DNA of 64,000 nt from Glycine soja (GCF_004193775.1 NC_041008.1:4542731-4606730), one strand, 5' to 3'; numbered from the stretch's first letter, positions 1 through 11,859 are shown. Notes: generated by a model not told the origin, from the sequence alone. Numbers and translations: made by a program.

Positions 1-3000
1 CGTAGACCCACTGTCCAACTGTGAATGATACGTCTTCTCGTTTTGAATCAGCATGGTGTTTCATAGCCTCTTGTGCTTTTAATAAACGCTGCCGGAGTTT
101 GGTATGGATCTCCTGACGACTGGTGACCAAGGTGTCGACTGCTTCGTTAGTGGTGTGGCCTGGAAGGTAATGAGGAAGGGACGGCGGAGGTTTGCCGTAA
201 ATAACCTCGAATGGTGTGAAACCGGAGCTAGTATGAAGGGATGTGTTATAGGACCATTCCGCGAGGGCTAGGTAACGGAACCAATTTGCCGGCTGTGAGT
301 GGACAAAGGAGCGTAGATACTGTTCGAGTACTCGGTTCATTACCTCCGTTTGGCCGTCGGTCTGCGGGTGGTACGCCGTACTCATGCGGAGGAGGGTTCC
401 ATGCAACCGAAATAGCTCTCGCCAGAACGAGCTCAGGAACACTGGATTGCGATCCGAAACGATGCTGCGGGGGAACCCGTGATGCTTGCATACCAAATCA
501 ATGAAGAGGGTTGCAACTTTGTAAGCCGAGAAGTGTGTGGGTAGAGCTCCTAAGTGCACGCCCTTGGAGAATCGATCTACTATGACGAAGATGACTGTGT
601 AACCGTGGGAGGCTGGTAAATGGGTTATAAAATCCATGGAAATATCTTCCCAGACCCCTGTTGGAAGAGAAAGTGGTTGGAGCAATCCTCCCGGCCGGCG
701 AGTGCTTGTCTTGGTCTGTTGACAGACCTTGCATTCTCGAACAAAACGTTTAACATCTGTTTTGAGATTCTGCCAAGTGAAGCTAGATTCGAGACGATGT
801 GTTGTTTTGGCGACACCCATGTGGCCCCCTAATGGCGTTGCGTGGTATTCGAGTAAGATAGTAGGTATATACGGATTTGTGTTGGGCAACCAGATTCGTC
901 CCTGGGAAAGAATGAGGCCATTGTGAAGTTGGTGGTTGGGGTAATCTGAGGGTTGGGTTTGGATTTTCGAGAGCAGTGTTTGAAACTCCTGGTCACTATG
1001 TAGGGATCGCTGGAGGTCTGAGATGAAATCCAAGTGAGGGACGGAGAGTAACAGAAGCTGGCCGGAAGGTGGTGGTGCACGAGACAAAGCATCGGCGACA
1101 ATGTTAGAAGCGCCGGACTTGTAGCGGATGGTGTAATCGAACCCTAACAACTTAGAGAGGTAGTAATGTTGTTCAGGGGTTTGAATTACCTGCGTCATAA
1201 GCTCCTGGATGCTCTTATGGTCCGTTAGGATAGTGAAAGATCTCCCTAAGAGATACTGACGCCACTTTCGTACTGCTGTGACTATAGTGTGAAGTTCACG
1301 TATGTAAGTTGAGGCATGGGTTAATCGAGGACCAAATACTTTGCTAAAGAAAGCCACTGGGTGATCCTTTTGTACCAAAACAGCGCCCATGGCGGTTTGC
1401 GACGCGTCTGTTTCTACGGTAAATGGCTCAGAAAAATTGGGAAGAGCTAGTACGGGAGCTCGAGTCATTGCGGATTTAAGGGCATCAAAGGCAGCTTGAG
1501 AATCTTCATTCCATCCGAAGCCATCCTTACATAAGAGGGTTGTAAGTGGTGAGGCTATGGACGCGTAATCCCTTACAAATTTTCTATAAAACCCTGTTAG
1601 CCCTAAGAACCCGCGAAGTTCTCTAACAGAAGTGGGAGTGGGCCATTGTAGCATAGCTTGAATCTTAGAGGGGTCAGGTTCAACTCCTTTGCCTGAAACA
1701 ACGTGGCCCAAATAGTCGACTTGTTTTTGCGCAAACACGCACTTAGTATATTTGAGATAGAACTGAGCGTCTAACAGAGCTTTGAAAATAATTTCCAGAT
1801 GCTGAGTATGTAATGAGAGAGTCTTACTATAAACTAGAATATCATCGAAAAATACCGTGGCACAACGTCTCAGGAAGGGTGTGAGCAAGCTGTTCATGGC
1901 CGCTTGAAATGTAGAAGGGGCGTTACTCAAACCGAAAGGCATCACGCGATATTCATAGTGCCCCTGATGCGTTCGGAATGCTGTTTTCTCAATATCCGGT
2001 TCATGCATCAGGATCTGGTGAAAGCCCTGCCGTAAATCCAATTTAGAGAACCAAGATGATTGCCCTAGTTCATCTAACAATTCGTCGACAGTGGGTATCG
2101 GAAACCTATCGCGAACGGTGACTGCGTTAAGGGCACGGTAGTCCACGCACATACGCCATGTTCCATCCTTCTTCTTCACTAGAAGAACTGGGGAGGAGTA
2201 TGGACTTGTGCTGGTTCGTATCAAGCCTGCCGCGAGCAGATCGGAGACTTGCTTTTCAATTTCGGTCTTCTGGAAATGAGGGTATCTGTATGGTCTTACG
2301 TTGATGGGTGATGATGAAGGGAGGAGGTTTATGTGGTGGGTAACGGTTCGGGGAGGAGGAAGTGTGGTGGGTGTTTCGAAAATTTGGTGGTAGCGCCGGA
2401 GAAGATTTTCGATTACAGGGTCGGGGTGGGGAAGATGAGGTTGAGGAAGATGATGACGTGGCGGTTCGGGTCGGGTTACGGGTAGTAGATTTAAGTGGAA
2501 TAGGGCGGATGTGGACCCGGTGCGGACCAAGCGTTTTACTTGAGGTACTGAGACAGGTTCGGGCCTATTTGAAACGTCTGCGTGAAGCTCAATGGCCTGG
2601 CCCAAATGGTGAAACTTCATAATAAGGGCGGTGTAGTCGGTAATAACCGGCCCAAACTGCTTGAGCCATTCGATACCCAACACGGCGTCGGCCCCGCTTA
2701 TCGGTAAAAGGTGGAAAGAAACGTTGAAGAAGTGGCCTTGAAGTGAAAGGGGTGTATTGGAGCATAGCTGGTTACAGTCAAGGACTGAACCATTTCCCAC
2801 CAGTACTCGTAATGGAGAAGTAGGCCTTACCGGAAGACGAAGGAAGTGAGCTATGCGTGGCTGGAGAAAATTATGCGTGCTTCCACTATCAATAAGGATG
2901 GTGAGACGCGCGTGATTGATGGTTCCATAAAGTCTGAAAGTTTCAGATGAGGGAAATCCTGAGAGTGCATGCAAACTGATGTGGGGGAACGTGTCATCCG

Positions 3001-3961
3001 TTACCTGGTCTTGGGCATCTTGGTGTTCGTCGTCTGGTAAAGAGAGTGGTTCAGGGTCGGAATCCGCAGTTTCTGGTGACGGGGAGTCGGCAATGAATAG
3101 AAGAACGTGTCCCTTACAACGGTGGGTCGAGTTCCACCTCTCATCGCAGTTATAACAAAGGCCCTTTTCGCGTCTGAACGCAATCTCTTCTGGGGTTCGT
3201 TGAACAAATGGGGCTTTGGCTTTGATGCTGGGGTTAGTAGGTTGGGTGGAGGGGGAGGAAGACTCAGTTGGTCGAGAGAAGGCCCAACGACGATCTCTTA
3301 GTTTATCCTCCTGTAGTTTAGCTAACGCAGTGGCCTGAGGAAGGGAAATGGGTTGCAGGGCTAGAACCTCTCTGCGTATCTCCGGTGATAAGCCGGAGAT
3401 GAAACAACTGAGCATAAACGGCGGTGGTAACCCGATGACTCGGTTGGCTAGCCTTTCAAACTCCGTGAGGTAGTCATTGACTGTGCCTCGTTGGGCTAGC
3501 TTGAAAAGGGCGCCTTTGGGGTCTTCATAGAACGTTGGAGCAAACCTGGATTCAAGAGCTTGTAAAAAACCCGTCCACGACGTGATGAACCCGTTGCGGA
3601 ACATCCATTGGTACCAGCTTAAAGCTGCACCATCAAGATAGAAAGATGCCACAGTGATCCTCTCTTCTTCAGGGGTGTTCTGGTAATCGAATAGTTGGGT
3701 GATTTTGAAGATCCACCCGAGGGGGTCGCAGCCGTCAAACCTCGAAATATCTAACTTGACATGGTTTCTTTGGGCGGTGGACGCATGGGTGTTGGGGTTG
3801 TTAGAATTCGTGTCTCGTATGCGAAGATGATCCAAGATGGAATCGACTTTGCCTGATAATTCTGAGTACTTATCGGAGAGGGACGCCTGGCTATGGGTCA
3901 ATCGGGTAATAGCGTCTTCGAGTCTGTCCGTCGTGGTCTTCCTTGTTGCGTGGTCGGCCAT
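1..3961 (-). CDS. Gag-Pol polyprotein of a Ty3/gypsy retrotransposon (3' end beyond window)
   Basis: This frame encodes the structural and enzymatic proteins for retrotransposition. It is open from the ATG at 3961 to the window edge, at least 1320 residues. Domains in order: a Gag capsid-like region (about residues 60-230); a CCHC-type zinc knuckle beginning CYNCDE near residue 269; an aspartic protease with IDSGSTHNF (Asp near 358); a reverse transcriptase with the active site FFDDILVYS (Asp-Asp at 706-707); RNase H starting TDASQTAMGAV (Asp near 852); and an integrase with an HHCC finger (GGHMGVAK, then CKVCQQTK), the core D (SMDFITHLP), D (SDRNPVF) and E (HPQTDGQTE). The last residues in view resemble the start of the integrase C-terminal GPY/F region. 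The ATG at 3961 was chosen because it is the first one after the LTR and primer site and is followed directly by the continuous frame. All catalytic residues I could check are present, so it may be competent; that is inference. Confidence 0.95.
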   Translation of the reverse strand, partial: MADHATRKTTTDRLEDAITRLTHSQASLSDKYSELSGKVDSILDHLRIRDTNSNNPNTHASTAQRNHVKLDISRFDGCDPLGWIFKITQLFDYQNTPEEERITVASFYLDGAALSWYQWMFRNGFITSWTGFLQALESRFAPTFYEDPKGALFKLAQRGTVNDYLTEFERLANRVIGLPPPFMLSCFISGLSPEIRREVLALQPISLPQATALAKLQEDKLRDRRWAFSRPTESSSPSTQPTNPSIKAKAPFVQRTPEEIAFRREKGLCYNCDERWNSTHRCKGHVLLFIADSPSPETADSDPEPLSLPDDEHQDAQDQVTDDTFPHISLHALSGFPSSETFRLYGTINHARLTILIDSGSTHNFLQPRIAHFLRLPVRPTSPLRVLVGNGSVLDCNQLCSNTPLSLQGHFFNVSFHLLPISGADAVLGIEWLKQFGPVITDYTALIMKFHHLGQAIELHADVSNRPEPVSVPQVKRLVRTGSTSALFHLNLLPVTRPEPPRHHLPQPHLPHPDPVIENLLRRYHQIFETPTTLPPPRTVTHHINLLPSSSPINVRPYRYPHFQKTEIEKQVSDLLAAGLIRTSTSPYSSPVLLVKKKDGTWRMCVDYRALNAVTVRDRFPIPTVDELLDELGQSSWFSKLDLRQGFHQILMHEPDIEKTAFRTHQGHYEYRVMPFGLSNAPSTFQAAMNSLLTPFLRRCATVFFDDILVYSKTLSLHTQHLEIIFKALLDAQFYLKYTKCVFAQKQVDYLGHVVSGKGVEPDPSKIQAMLQWPTPTSVRELRGFLGLTGFYRKFVRDYASIASPLTTLLCKDGFGWNEDSQAAFDALKSAMTRAPVLALPNFSEPFTVETDASQTAMGAVLVQKDHPVAFFSKVFGPRLTHASTYIRELHTIVTAVRKWRQYLLGRSFTILTDHKSIQELMTQVIQTPEQHYYLSKLLGFDYTIRYKSGASNIVADALSRAPPPSGQLLLLSVPHLDFISDLQRSLHSDQEFQTLLSKIQTQPSDYPNHQLHNGLILSQGRIWLPNTNPYIPTILLEYHATPLGGHMGVAKTTHRLESSFTWQNLKTDVKRFVRECKVCQQTKTSTRRPGGLLQPLSLPTGVWEDISMDFITHLPASHGYTVIFVIVDRFSKGVHLGALPTHFSAYKVATLFIDLVCKHHGFPRSIVSDRNPVFLSSFWRELFRLHGTLLRMSTAYHPQTDGQTEVMNRVLEQYLRSFVHSQPANWFRYLALAEWSYNTSLHTSSGFTPFEVIYGKPPPSLPHYLPGHTTNEAVDTLVTSRQEIHTKLRQRLLKAQEAMKHHADSKREDVSFTVGQWVY

Positions 3962-3969
3962 GGCGATGG

Positions 3970-3987
3970 CGTCGGCAGGTCGGACCA
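3970..3987 (-). other. Putative tRNA primer binding site
   Basis: One base after the LTR end, the minus strand begins TGGTCCGACCTGCC. The TGG start fits the CCA tail of a tRNA, but the rest does not match the common plant initiator-Met site (TGGTATCAGAGC). The primer tRNA is unknown to me. Confidence 0.45.
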
Positions 3988-3988
3988 G

Positions 3989-4389
3989 TGTTAGCTTTAG
4001 GGTAGGAGAGAGAGATATATGTGATTGCCTTATTCGAGGGAAGGCTCCTCCTGAATGAACGAAACTTTGTTTATATCTGCATGCATAATATGTACATTTC
4101 CTAGCTTATATACACCAGTCTTACGTGTTTATTACAACTAAGTTTCACGTGCTTATTACCAGCTTTTAGTTACAACGTTCCAACTAACTAGTAACGAACT
4201 AACTACTCGAGCTTCTAGATCCTGCACGTGCGTTTGGATTCAGTTTCTTGCTTCCTGCTACTCGAGTACGTAGTCGTGTAAGTGATGAGGTGTGGTTGTT
4301 TCTCTTCGGGTCCTAGTTACTCCGGGTGATGGGTTAGTTGCTTCGAGTGCTGGGTTATGCATGGGCATATCATATATCTTTGGCTAACA
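3989..4389 (-). repeat. LTR (promoter-side, 5' LTR of the gypsy element)
   Basis: The 401-bp block is bounded by a perfect 7-bp inverted repeat, TGTTAGC at 3989 and GCTAACA ending at 4389, the usual TG...CA form of an LTR. It abuts the gag start on the correct side for a minus-strand element. The other LTR lies outside the window, so insertion age by LTR comparison cannot be judged here. Confidence 0.9.
4105..4112 (-). promoter_or_regulatory. TATA box in the gypsy LTR
   Basis: On the minus strand the sequence reads TATATAAG, about 116 bp before the LTR end. Transcription would then start some 85 bp inside the LTR, a normal U3/R arrangement. The position and motif are seen; the start site is inferred. 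Confidence 0.55.
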
Positions 4390-4531
4390 CTTTCTTTCTA
4401 TGATGATGGTGGGGGTAGGGACGATTTGTGACCGGAACTTCTAATTCCAAGTTGTAGTTTTCTTCACTCTCCAACATCAGAAGACAAAAAGTTTGTGCTG
4501 GATTCCTACCTAAGTGTATTCGTGAAAAACT

Positions 4532-4693
4532 ATGATTGTTTATGGGGTTTTATATTTGCAAGCAGTGCATAGAAATCAACTCAAAATGTTGCAATGTGAG
4601 AAAAATGGGTCATTATTGGCGTATATGGCGGCAAAAAACGCATCATTCATAGAAGGGAATCAGGTGAGGTGGAACACTCCATTGCCAAATTGA
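4532..4693 (+). CDS. Small open frame beside the LTR, possible exon remnant
   Basis: A 53-codon frame (start MIVYGVLYLQAVHRNQLKML) contains a stretch of balanced amino-acid composition, unusual for the AT-rich surroundings. The text CAG/GTGAGG near 4665 could be a splice donor, so the real coding part may end there. I do not recognise the protein. It could be a leftover exon of a gene or transposon next to which the gypsy element landed, or chance. There is no supporting promoter or second exon. Confidence 0.15.
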   Translation: MIVYGVLYLQAVHRNQLKMLQCEKNGSLLAYMAAKNASFIEGNQVRWNTPLPN

Positions 4694-7600
4694 TTAAGTC
4701 GGTTATTTAATGATAAATATGAATGACTCGGACTTTGAGCTCCTATTTTCTTTACAAGTGGGGGAGGGACTGCCGTCATGGATTGTGGCCTAGCTACAAA
4801 AGTCTTCTACTTTTAAATTTCATAATGATACATGGTGTTCATTTTTTCTTAAAGTTAAAATCAGTATTCCGTAAATTACATATAGAGTAAATAATTTATA
4901 TAGAATTTTATCCCAACTCATTTTATATAATAACTATTTTCATTTTTATAATATTTATTTAAAAGAATTTAGAATTAAAATGTGAGAATTATCTTTTACA
5001 TATTGATCTAAACATAAAATTTATAGGATTAAATTGGAAGTTTCTGTTTTTTTTTTTAATTTCAAAAACCAACTCTAGATGAAAAATTTTCTCACTTATA
5101 TACAATCTTTTTGTTTATATAATTTAGTCAATGTCAAAATTTTAACAAAAATTATCAATAATTGTGATTAGTTGATAGTGTAAAATATTTACACTAACAA
5201 TACATAAAAAAGTTGAACTTTAATTTTAATTATAAAGACAAAAAAAATAATTAACAAAATAAGATGTCACTTTTAATATAAAAAAATATATTTACCAACT
5301 TATATTTAAGTTAAGTAATTTTGAGCTTAAAGTGGAACATACTAAGTACTCTCTTTAATTTCACCACTAGTGGGGGCTGACACTCCCACCTCCCTCCTCA
5401 CGTTAAGTTACCTCTAATGTTTGATGATCGTTTTGGTTAGATAGTCAGAAAATTTTCAAGAGGGAGGTGCAACTTAGTCTCCAAGGGCATACCTATAAAT
5501 AGATAGGTATTTGGGCCTATGTTATGTTAGATCCTATACTTATTGTACTATGTTGAAAATTGTTGTTGACTTGAGTATTAATGTTCTTTATGGGCCTTCC
5601 CCATCGTAAACCAGCCAAAATTAAAAAAATGACTGACCTCTAAGTAGTGGCTAAACCACCCTCTCATAGACTGCAAAAAAACACTTGTTGGATCAGGAAT
5701 TCAGGATCACAAAACCCATTTAACTTAATATACCAATACTTATATATACCATGTTTCTTAATTCTTACATCCTAAGTCCACTTGATTATTTGAGCTCTAA
5801 ATCAATGACAAGATTCGAGTGTTGTAGTTCATAAACAAAAAAAAGTAATTTAGTGCGCCATGAAAATATAACAAGCGTAATAGTTCATCAATAAAAATGG
5901 CGTACGTGTAATTATAACTGTTGCACACATTGTGTTTTCATTAAAAACAAAAACCATCTAAGATCCTTAAATCAACCCATAATACTAAAGTCCAATTATA
6001 TACGTATTATTTATCCAATTAAGCACAAGTAATATTTATTTCTTTGCATATGAGACTGATTCAAGTGTTACAAAAAAATGTCATCATCGTAAGTAACTCT
6101 ACTCAGACTAGAAGATGTGATGACCTCTATGTGCATCGAACATACTCGATGCAAAATGGAGAAGGTAATAGTAGTATTTGATTATATAAAAAAAGGTAAA
6201 TATATAAATGTACTGAGCAACGATAGAGGTTCGATTAACGTGTTTTGATATTTGCAAGGATTTACATTTCATCGCAGTTGTCTTTTGTTTTTAATATTGT
6301 GGAATGTTATTGTTATAGATAAGCACAATTAGAAAAGTGTTAACAACACACCTTGTAAAACAATTCTTTATATAAATTTTTTTATTGGTTAAAATATATT
6401 AAAAATTACATATACTTTAGTTAAAAAAATATCATCTTTTTTATTTGTTTCTTTTCTTAATTTCCCTTATTTATTATGTTTTACAAAGGTCTTTGAATTG
6501 GATTTTAATTAAAAAAATTGCGTTCCTCATTTGGTTATTTCCCCAATTTTCTCTATTGGTGGTTTATGATTATCATTGTTATGTTTTGTAAAAGATCTTT
6601 GGATAAGATTTTAATTTTTGTGATGTTTTATGATCATGTTCCATAAAAGATTTTCAATGGGATTTTAATTTATTACTGTTGTATTTTTAATTAATATTTT
6701 ATTTATCAATTTTTCATAGTTAATTAAGTTGCGGATAATAGATACATGTATGAACATTTAGATATCTAATGAGAAATGGCACAAATATTACCGTTACTAT
6801 CCACGCAGGTCTAGGTTTGGTGTGGATATGAGATTAGATATATACTATAGTATCTTATTAAGACCCATTCATTTTCATCCCTACTCTCAAAATTAAATAT
6901 TCATTTTCATCCCTATTCTCAAAATTAAATTTTGTTGATTGTTTATCCCATTCAATCTATCATTTTATTTTTTATTTTTCAATTGAATTTTAATATTTTT
7001 ATCTCTAAATTGTTAAATATAAATTTATATTACTGTATAAATTATTCATCATAAATCTAAAATATAATTTATATGTTTAAAAATAATAAAATATTTTTTT
7101 TAACAATTTATAGTATAATATAATTTATATATATTAACAGTATTTATTTATCTATTTATCTTGTTCATTTCACAAGCTAAATATTAGTTTAAAAAATTAC
7201 AAATGATAAAAATAATCACAATAACCTAGATATTTATATACATCCCTTTATATAGAGAGAACAACTACTATAAATATGTTTATCCTATGCAAAAATGAAA
7301 ATTATTAATCTTAACTGTTAGATTAAAATAAAAAATTTTGATTTTAATACTTAAGAATTCAAATTAAAACCTTATAATTAACAAATCTTTAAAAGGTTCA
7401 CTTTCCCAAAGTCAAATCTTTAGAAGATTTCAATTATCACATCTTAAAGTATCTTGTCACTCATTAACTCATTATTATTTTTGTAATTTTCGATACCACC
7501 ATCTTCATGACCATTGTTACCATTGCTATTGTTATGATCATTGTCATTCCACTATCACCATCACCGTAATTATAGTTGTCATTTCCATTGTTGACACCTA

Positions 7601-9040
7601 ATTAAAAGTTAAAAAGATAAAAAATAATTATTTAAATTAAGTTTTAATTGAATACAAATACAAACACAATAACCAAAATAATCTTATAGATACTGAGTTT
7701 GATTTTCCTTTAAGGTCTCAAGTTTGAGCCTTTTAGATAGAAAAAATATAATTGAGGGGATAAATCATTCTAAAAGTAATTATTTTTTGATGAAGATTAA
7801 TCATTACTAAAATTAATGAATATTTTGTACCAATCTTATGCGTAAAAAAAAATAATCAAATGTAGTTATTTGGATTTTATATACCACACATTAATTTACT
7901 GTGGCTGTTTGTATTTGGGCACTTGGTTATTTTAGGCCCCTACCTATTGGGTTATGGAGCATCGGCGTGGGTTTGGGGTGAATTTGCTTTAGCCCACGGT
8001 CATTTTGTTGTGGAAGAATTTGGGATTAACTCTTTTATATATATTGTAACCTCTTGTGCTTTTATATTTACTCAACTTACTCTATTCTTTTTTTTTTCAC
8101 TGGAACTTACACTATTATTAATATTTTATTTTATCTTTTTTTTTTATAAAAAAAACCAATCAATCGATATTATTAAAAAAATGAAAGAACCAATGATAAG
8201 AAATTTTGATTTGATCTTTTCATATTCATTGACTTAATTGAGTTATGAACACTTGAAACCTATGAAAGTGGTATCTATCTGTCTTCGATTCCTAGAAGGA
8301 AAAAAACCTATGAAAGTTAATTAGTGCTTTTCTTATCTTTAAACAATTTTGTTTTGGTTTGCAAACCAAATTTGTCCACATGTGATATATAATTTCATTT
8401 CACACCATAATTACCTACTGTGAAAGAAAAAAAAAATACTGTTGTTTGTCAGCAAAGAGCTGATCCCGGATCTCTGATAATGGATTGCCCTGCTTAATTG
8501 GGTCCCTTCTTAGTAATTCCAGGACACCATGGTAGTAGTGTTATAGAAAAAACATTTTATTTTTCTTTTCTTTTTGGTATTTAAACCTAACGGGCCAGGC
8601 CTTACTTAGCAACATACAAAATGCAGTTTTCTCATGAGTCATTAGATGAGAATTGGATATTTTTACACTTTAACCACAATTCTCCATTAATTAATTAGTA
8701 CTACCAATCTACCATTAAGGAATTAAAAAAGAGAAACAGTTTTTATACTCATTCAATCGCATATAATTAACTATACTTTTACAATAATCAGCATAAAATT
8801 CATACTAATAATGATTTTTTTATCAGTTGAGAGTATAATTTTTGTACAATATTAACCTTGTATAGCTATTAAACTTGTTAAAAAATGGTTGTTAACACAT
8901 AGAGCTAGCAATAGCACATGTTTGTTTCCTACTTAGACGGATGAATGGGTCCCATAGGAAGAAAAAGGAACATCCAAAGTCGCCTCTGGATCCCACTAGA
9001 ATGTGTCAAAGGGGTCTAATTCTGCTATACCCTACCTGTG
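4694..9040. other. AT-rich intergenic DNA, no gene recognised
   Basis: Stops are dense in all frames. The open frame at 7923-8237 starts with TTG, has no homology I recognise and ends in low-complexity Phe/Leu. A two-copy tandem repeat lies at 6867-6930. Nothing else is assignable. Confidence 0.6.
6867..6930. repeat. 32-bp tandem duplication
   Basis: ATTCATTTTCATCCCTA is followed 32 bp later by ATTCATTTTCATCCCTA-like text. The two 32-bp copies differ by a single base (CTACTC versus CTATTC), so the duplication is recent. Confidence 0.85.
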
Positions 9041-11738
9041 GGCAATCACTTCATTAGATGGTACACCTAATTAATCTATGTATGTATATATATGCATGGA
9101 AAGACTACGAGAGGTCCTCAACAATTCCTATCCAAATAGTAGTACAAAGACTCCAAAAAGTTTTTTGGGGTTACTTAGTTTTATTCGCTCTCCAATTATT
9201 CGTGGAAAAGTTATCTGTGACCATAAAAGCTGTATGGGAATTCAACAAGCATGACCCAGCAGTTTCTCTTTCTCCCTCTGAAGCATTTCATGCATCGGGA
9301 AAACACAAGGCAAACCCCCCCAAGGGCTTCAACTTTATACTACTTTACAAAAGGTCAAAAAGTTCCAATTTCCCAAAAGCAATTCTTTATAAGACAGCAT
9401 TCACATATTCATAAAGTATAATTACTACAATCAATCCCTTTAATCACAAAAACCATCACATTAATTAAGATCAAGTTGAATTTCACAACTTTTTATGCCT
9501 GAGAATTCTGCACACACAAAAAGCAAGCAAAGGTACAGAGTGAGATCATGCATAGTCAAAATGAAAGCTTTTACCCCGAGAAATTTGATTAAAAAAAAAG
9601 GACAATGTATTACAAGCATAGTATGGTCTTTTGTATTTTATGACAATTCACGAGGTCATAATTTGTATTTTGTTACAAGCATAGTTTTTTTTATGACCAT
9701 ATTATAGTAAGATAGTTTGGAATGGATACATGGGTTGCGTTGAAAATAATAAAGTGAATTTGGGTGCAAGTAATATGAATACGTGAACAAGAATGGTGAT
9801 AAAGAAAAGTAGTGCTGTATGAGCATTGAGCGCTGTGATATCGATCATGTCATTCGTGTTCCCCAATGCCCCTAGCTATGTGCAGACCCTTTTTGTCTTC
9901 TATTCTGAATCAAACTTAATATGAAGCTGTAGTCTCTTCCACATCCCCGTGCTAATGAAGAAAACAAGGCAAAAAAAAAAAATGTTAAATAAAAAGACTC
10001 CAACAAAATTCGTTTGTTAATTAATTAATCATTGAGTCCCATCATTGCAAATTATTAAGCATATAATAATAACAAAAACAAACTAAAAGCTTACTACACT
10101 GCAGTGAGGCCGGTTGGGACAATGCCCAGTTGCTCAAACATTCACCACCTGCATTAAAATCTTTGCTTCCTAACGAAGCATTCACATTCTTTTGCTGCTT
10201 CTATGATTAGTGAGAGGGCTAAAACGCACAATTGTAATGTTTCCTGAACTCATGATCAAGATTCATTATCCTTAATGAAAAAAATAATTACCTTATCCTT
10301 GAAGAACTGTAGCTATCGATGATAGAGTTTTTTTGTTTCTTCTCTGCCCATAAATTAATTAACATCGAAACTTAAACAGTAGAAAAAGAAGCACCTTGTA
10401 CATTGTTTGTTTGATTGTGCAGGAAATTAGGGTTTCAGTTATCAAATGTGGGATATCAAAGCCAGGGAAACATTAAAGCTGTCCATTGAAAAACTTACAC
10501 TGTTCAGCAGCACCCACAAGAAAAACTGATTCTATTCTGTATCATCACTGCTCAGATCTACCCATTTTAGTAACAAATTGAACTGAAAACGAATGACAAA
10601 GCAAACAGAAAAAAGTATAGATCTGTGTGACATTACTAAATCCAGCCATAGAAGGAAGCTAAATGCTACCCATAATAACAAGAACAGATTCAAGGATCAT
10701 CAATTTATGTAACAAATCACATTAAAGACCTTGATTGGTTTCTTATAATAAAGGGGAATTAATTAAGAAACAAGTTTTTGACCACTTGAAGCACAAAAAT
10801 CCAATAAAGAGAGGGCAGAGGGCGGAGTCTACAAGGCTCTTGACGCTACATATGTTCATTCTGGTTACAGATGGCACATTTAATCAAATTAAGACTCGAT
10901 TTGACCACAACACGGTTTGACAATGGTGAAATGATTAATGAAAATAGTTAATAATAATAAAAGTAAAAGGGGTGTCATCCACTCTCTTCTTCTTCATATA
11001 AGACTCAAGGACCAGCTTAACATAATAAAAGTAAATCATAGAGATTAGAGACATAACATAGGCCACGAAACCCTAAATAGAGAGAGAAACTAGGTAGAGA
11101 GAGAAAGGTCGAATGAAAGAAAAGGGGGGGAGGCGGAGGGGGAGGGGCTTGAAAAAGAGGAGAATGTTTAGCTGAGTTTCAAAGGTGGCCAGATCTGAGA
11201 AAACATGGCAGAAACAGACAGATCGGATACTGGAAAACATAATTGGGAGAAGATCTGGCTAATGATGAAGGAAGAAAAAGGTAGTTACACCCTGACAACA
11301 AAAACACCATCATAACTTGATCAGAGAAAAAGAGAGAAACGAAAAGGAAGTAATGATGAAAACCTTTTGCGCACAAGTGAAACCACCCCCAGGTCAAAAT
11401 GCTTCATCATTACACCAATCTGCAAACTGCCAACATCTTTAATTCATCCAAAAACCAAACCCCACGACTCAGATCTACCTACATTTAAGAAAAAAACAAA
11501 ACTTTATTACTAAATCCCATAAATCCAATAAAAAAAAAAACCATAGAGGGGGGTGGGGGGAGAGAGCAAACAAACCTATAAAGCACTCCATTAGCAGATG
11601 CTACAAGATAGTATGATACTTTGTTACCATGGTTGGATCCCAGGTTTATACATATGAAAAAACATCTGTTGAGCGAAGTCAGTTTCTGGTCGGATGAATC
11701 TCGATCGGAAGATAGGGGTTTTCGGTTGAAAAGAATTT
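9041..11738. other. Intergenic DNA downstream of MIR166
   Basis: The part next to the hairpin (about 10.5-11.7 kb) is less AT-rich than the surroundings and could be the 3' part of the pri-miR166 transcript. Open frames here (for example 9058-9414, 11179-11397, 11485-11799) show no recognisable protein. A TATA-like TTTATAAG near 9388-9395 has no gene attached. Confidence 0.5.
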
Positions 11739-11754
11739 GGAAGCATATAATTGG

Positions 11755-11775
11755 GGGGAATGAAGCCTGGTCCGA
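11755..11775 (-). ncRNA. miR166: Mature miR166 (3' arm)
   Basis: These 21 bases match the conserved land-plant miR166 consensus over their whole length as I know it, with 5' U and the CCCC 3' end. The cleavage register is inferred from the family. Confidence 0.96.
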
Positions 11776-11838
11776 AAACACTAAGCATTCCTTGACCACA
11801 GGTATAGCAGTCTACACAAGATCAAGAAGAAGAAGGGT

Positions 11839-11859
11839 CCTCGAGCCAGACAACATTCC
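11839..11859 (-). ncRNA. miR166* (5' arm)
   Basis: This 21-nt arm pairs with the mature strand and has the family star form GGAATGTTGTCTGGCTCGAG(G). The GUUGUCUGG / CCAGGCUUC mismatches in the middle of the duplex are typical of the family. Confidence 0.92.

Larger units (their letters stand above)
1..4389 (-). mobile_element. Ty3/gypsy LTR retrotransposon, left part cut by the window
   Basis: One LTR lies at 3989-4389 and a single long gag-pol frame runs leftward from 3961 past position 1, so the element is on the minus strand and its second LTR is outside the window. The gene order Gag, protease, reverse transcriptase, RNase H, integrase identifies Ty3/gypsy. Short LTRs and a single fused polyprotein suggest a chromovirus, perhaps Reina-like, but the C-terminal chromodomain region is not in view. 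The frame has no internal stop over 3.96 kb, which suggests a young insertion. The host base next to the LTR is at 4390 (CTTTC would be one half of a 5-bp target duplication); the partner half cannot be seen. Confidence 0.95.

Noticed and set aside
241..1101. Several short open frames on both strands
   Set aside because: They are out-of-frame shadows of the minus-strand gag-pol frame, which carries the conserved motifs.
2362..4058. Plus-strand frames of 64-86 codons
   Set aside because: They are antisense to Gag, protease and reverse transcriptase, with no recognisable protein.
6227..6236. tRNA-like GGTTCGATT box
   Set aside because: No acceptor stem, A box or cloverleaf can be formed around it.
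7923..8237. 104-codon frame on the plus strand
   Set aside because: It starts with TTG, drifts into Phe/Leu low complexity and has no homology or promoter.
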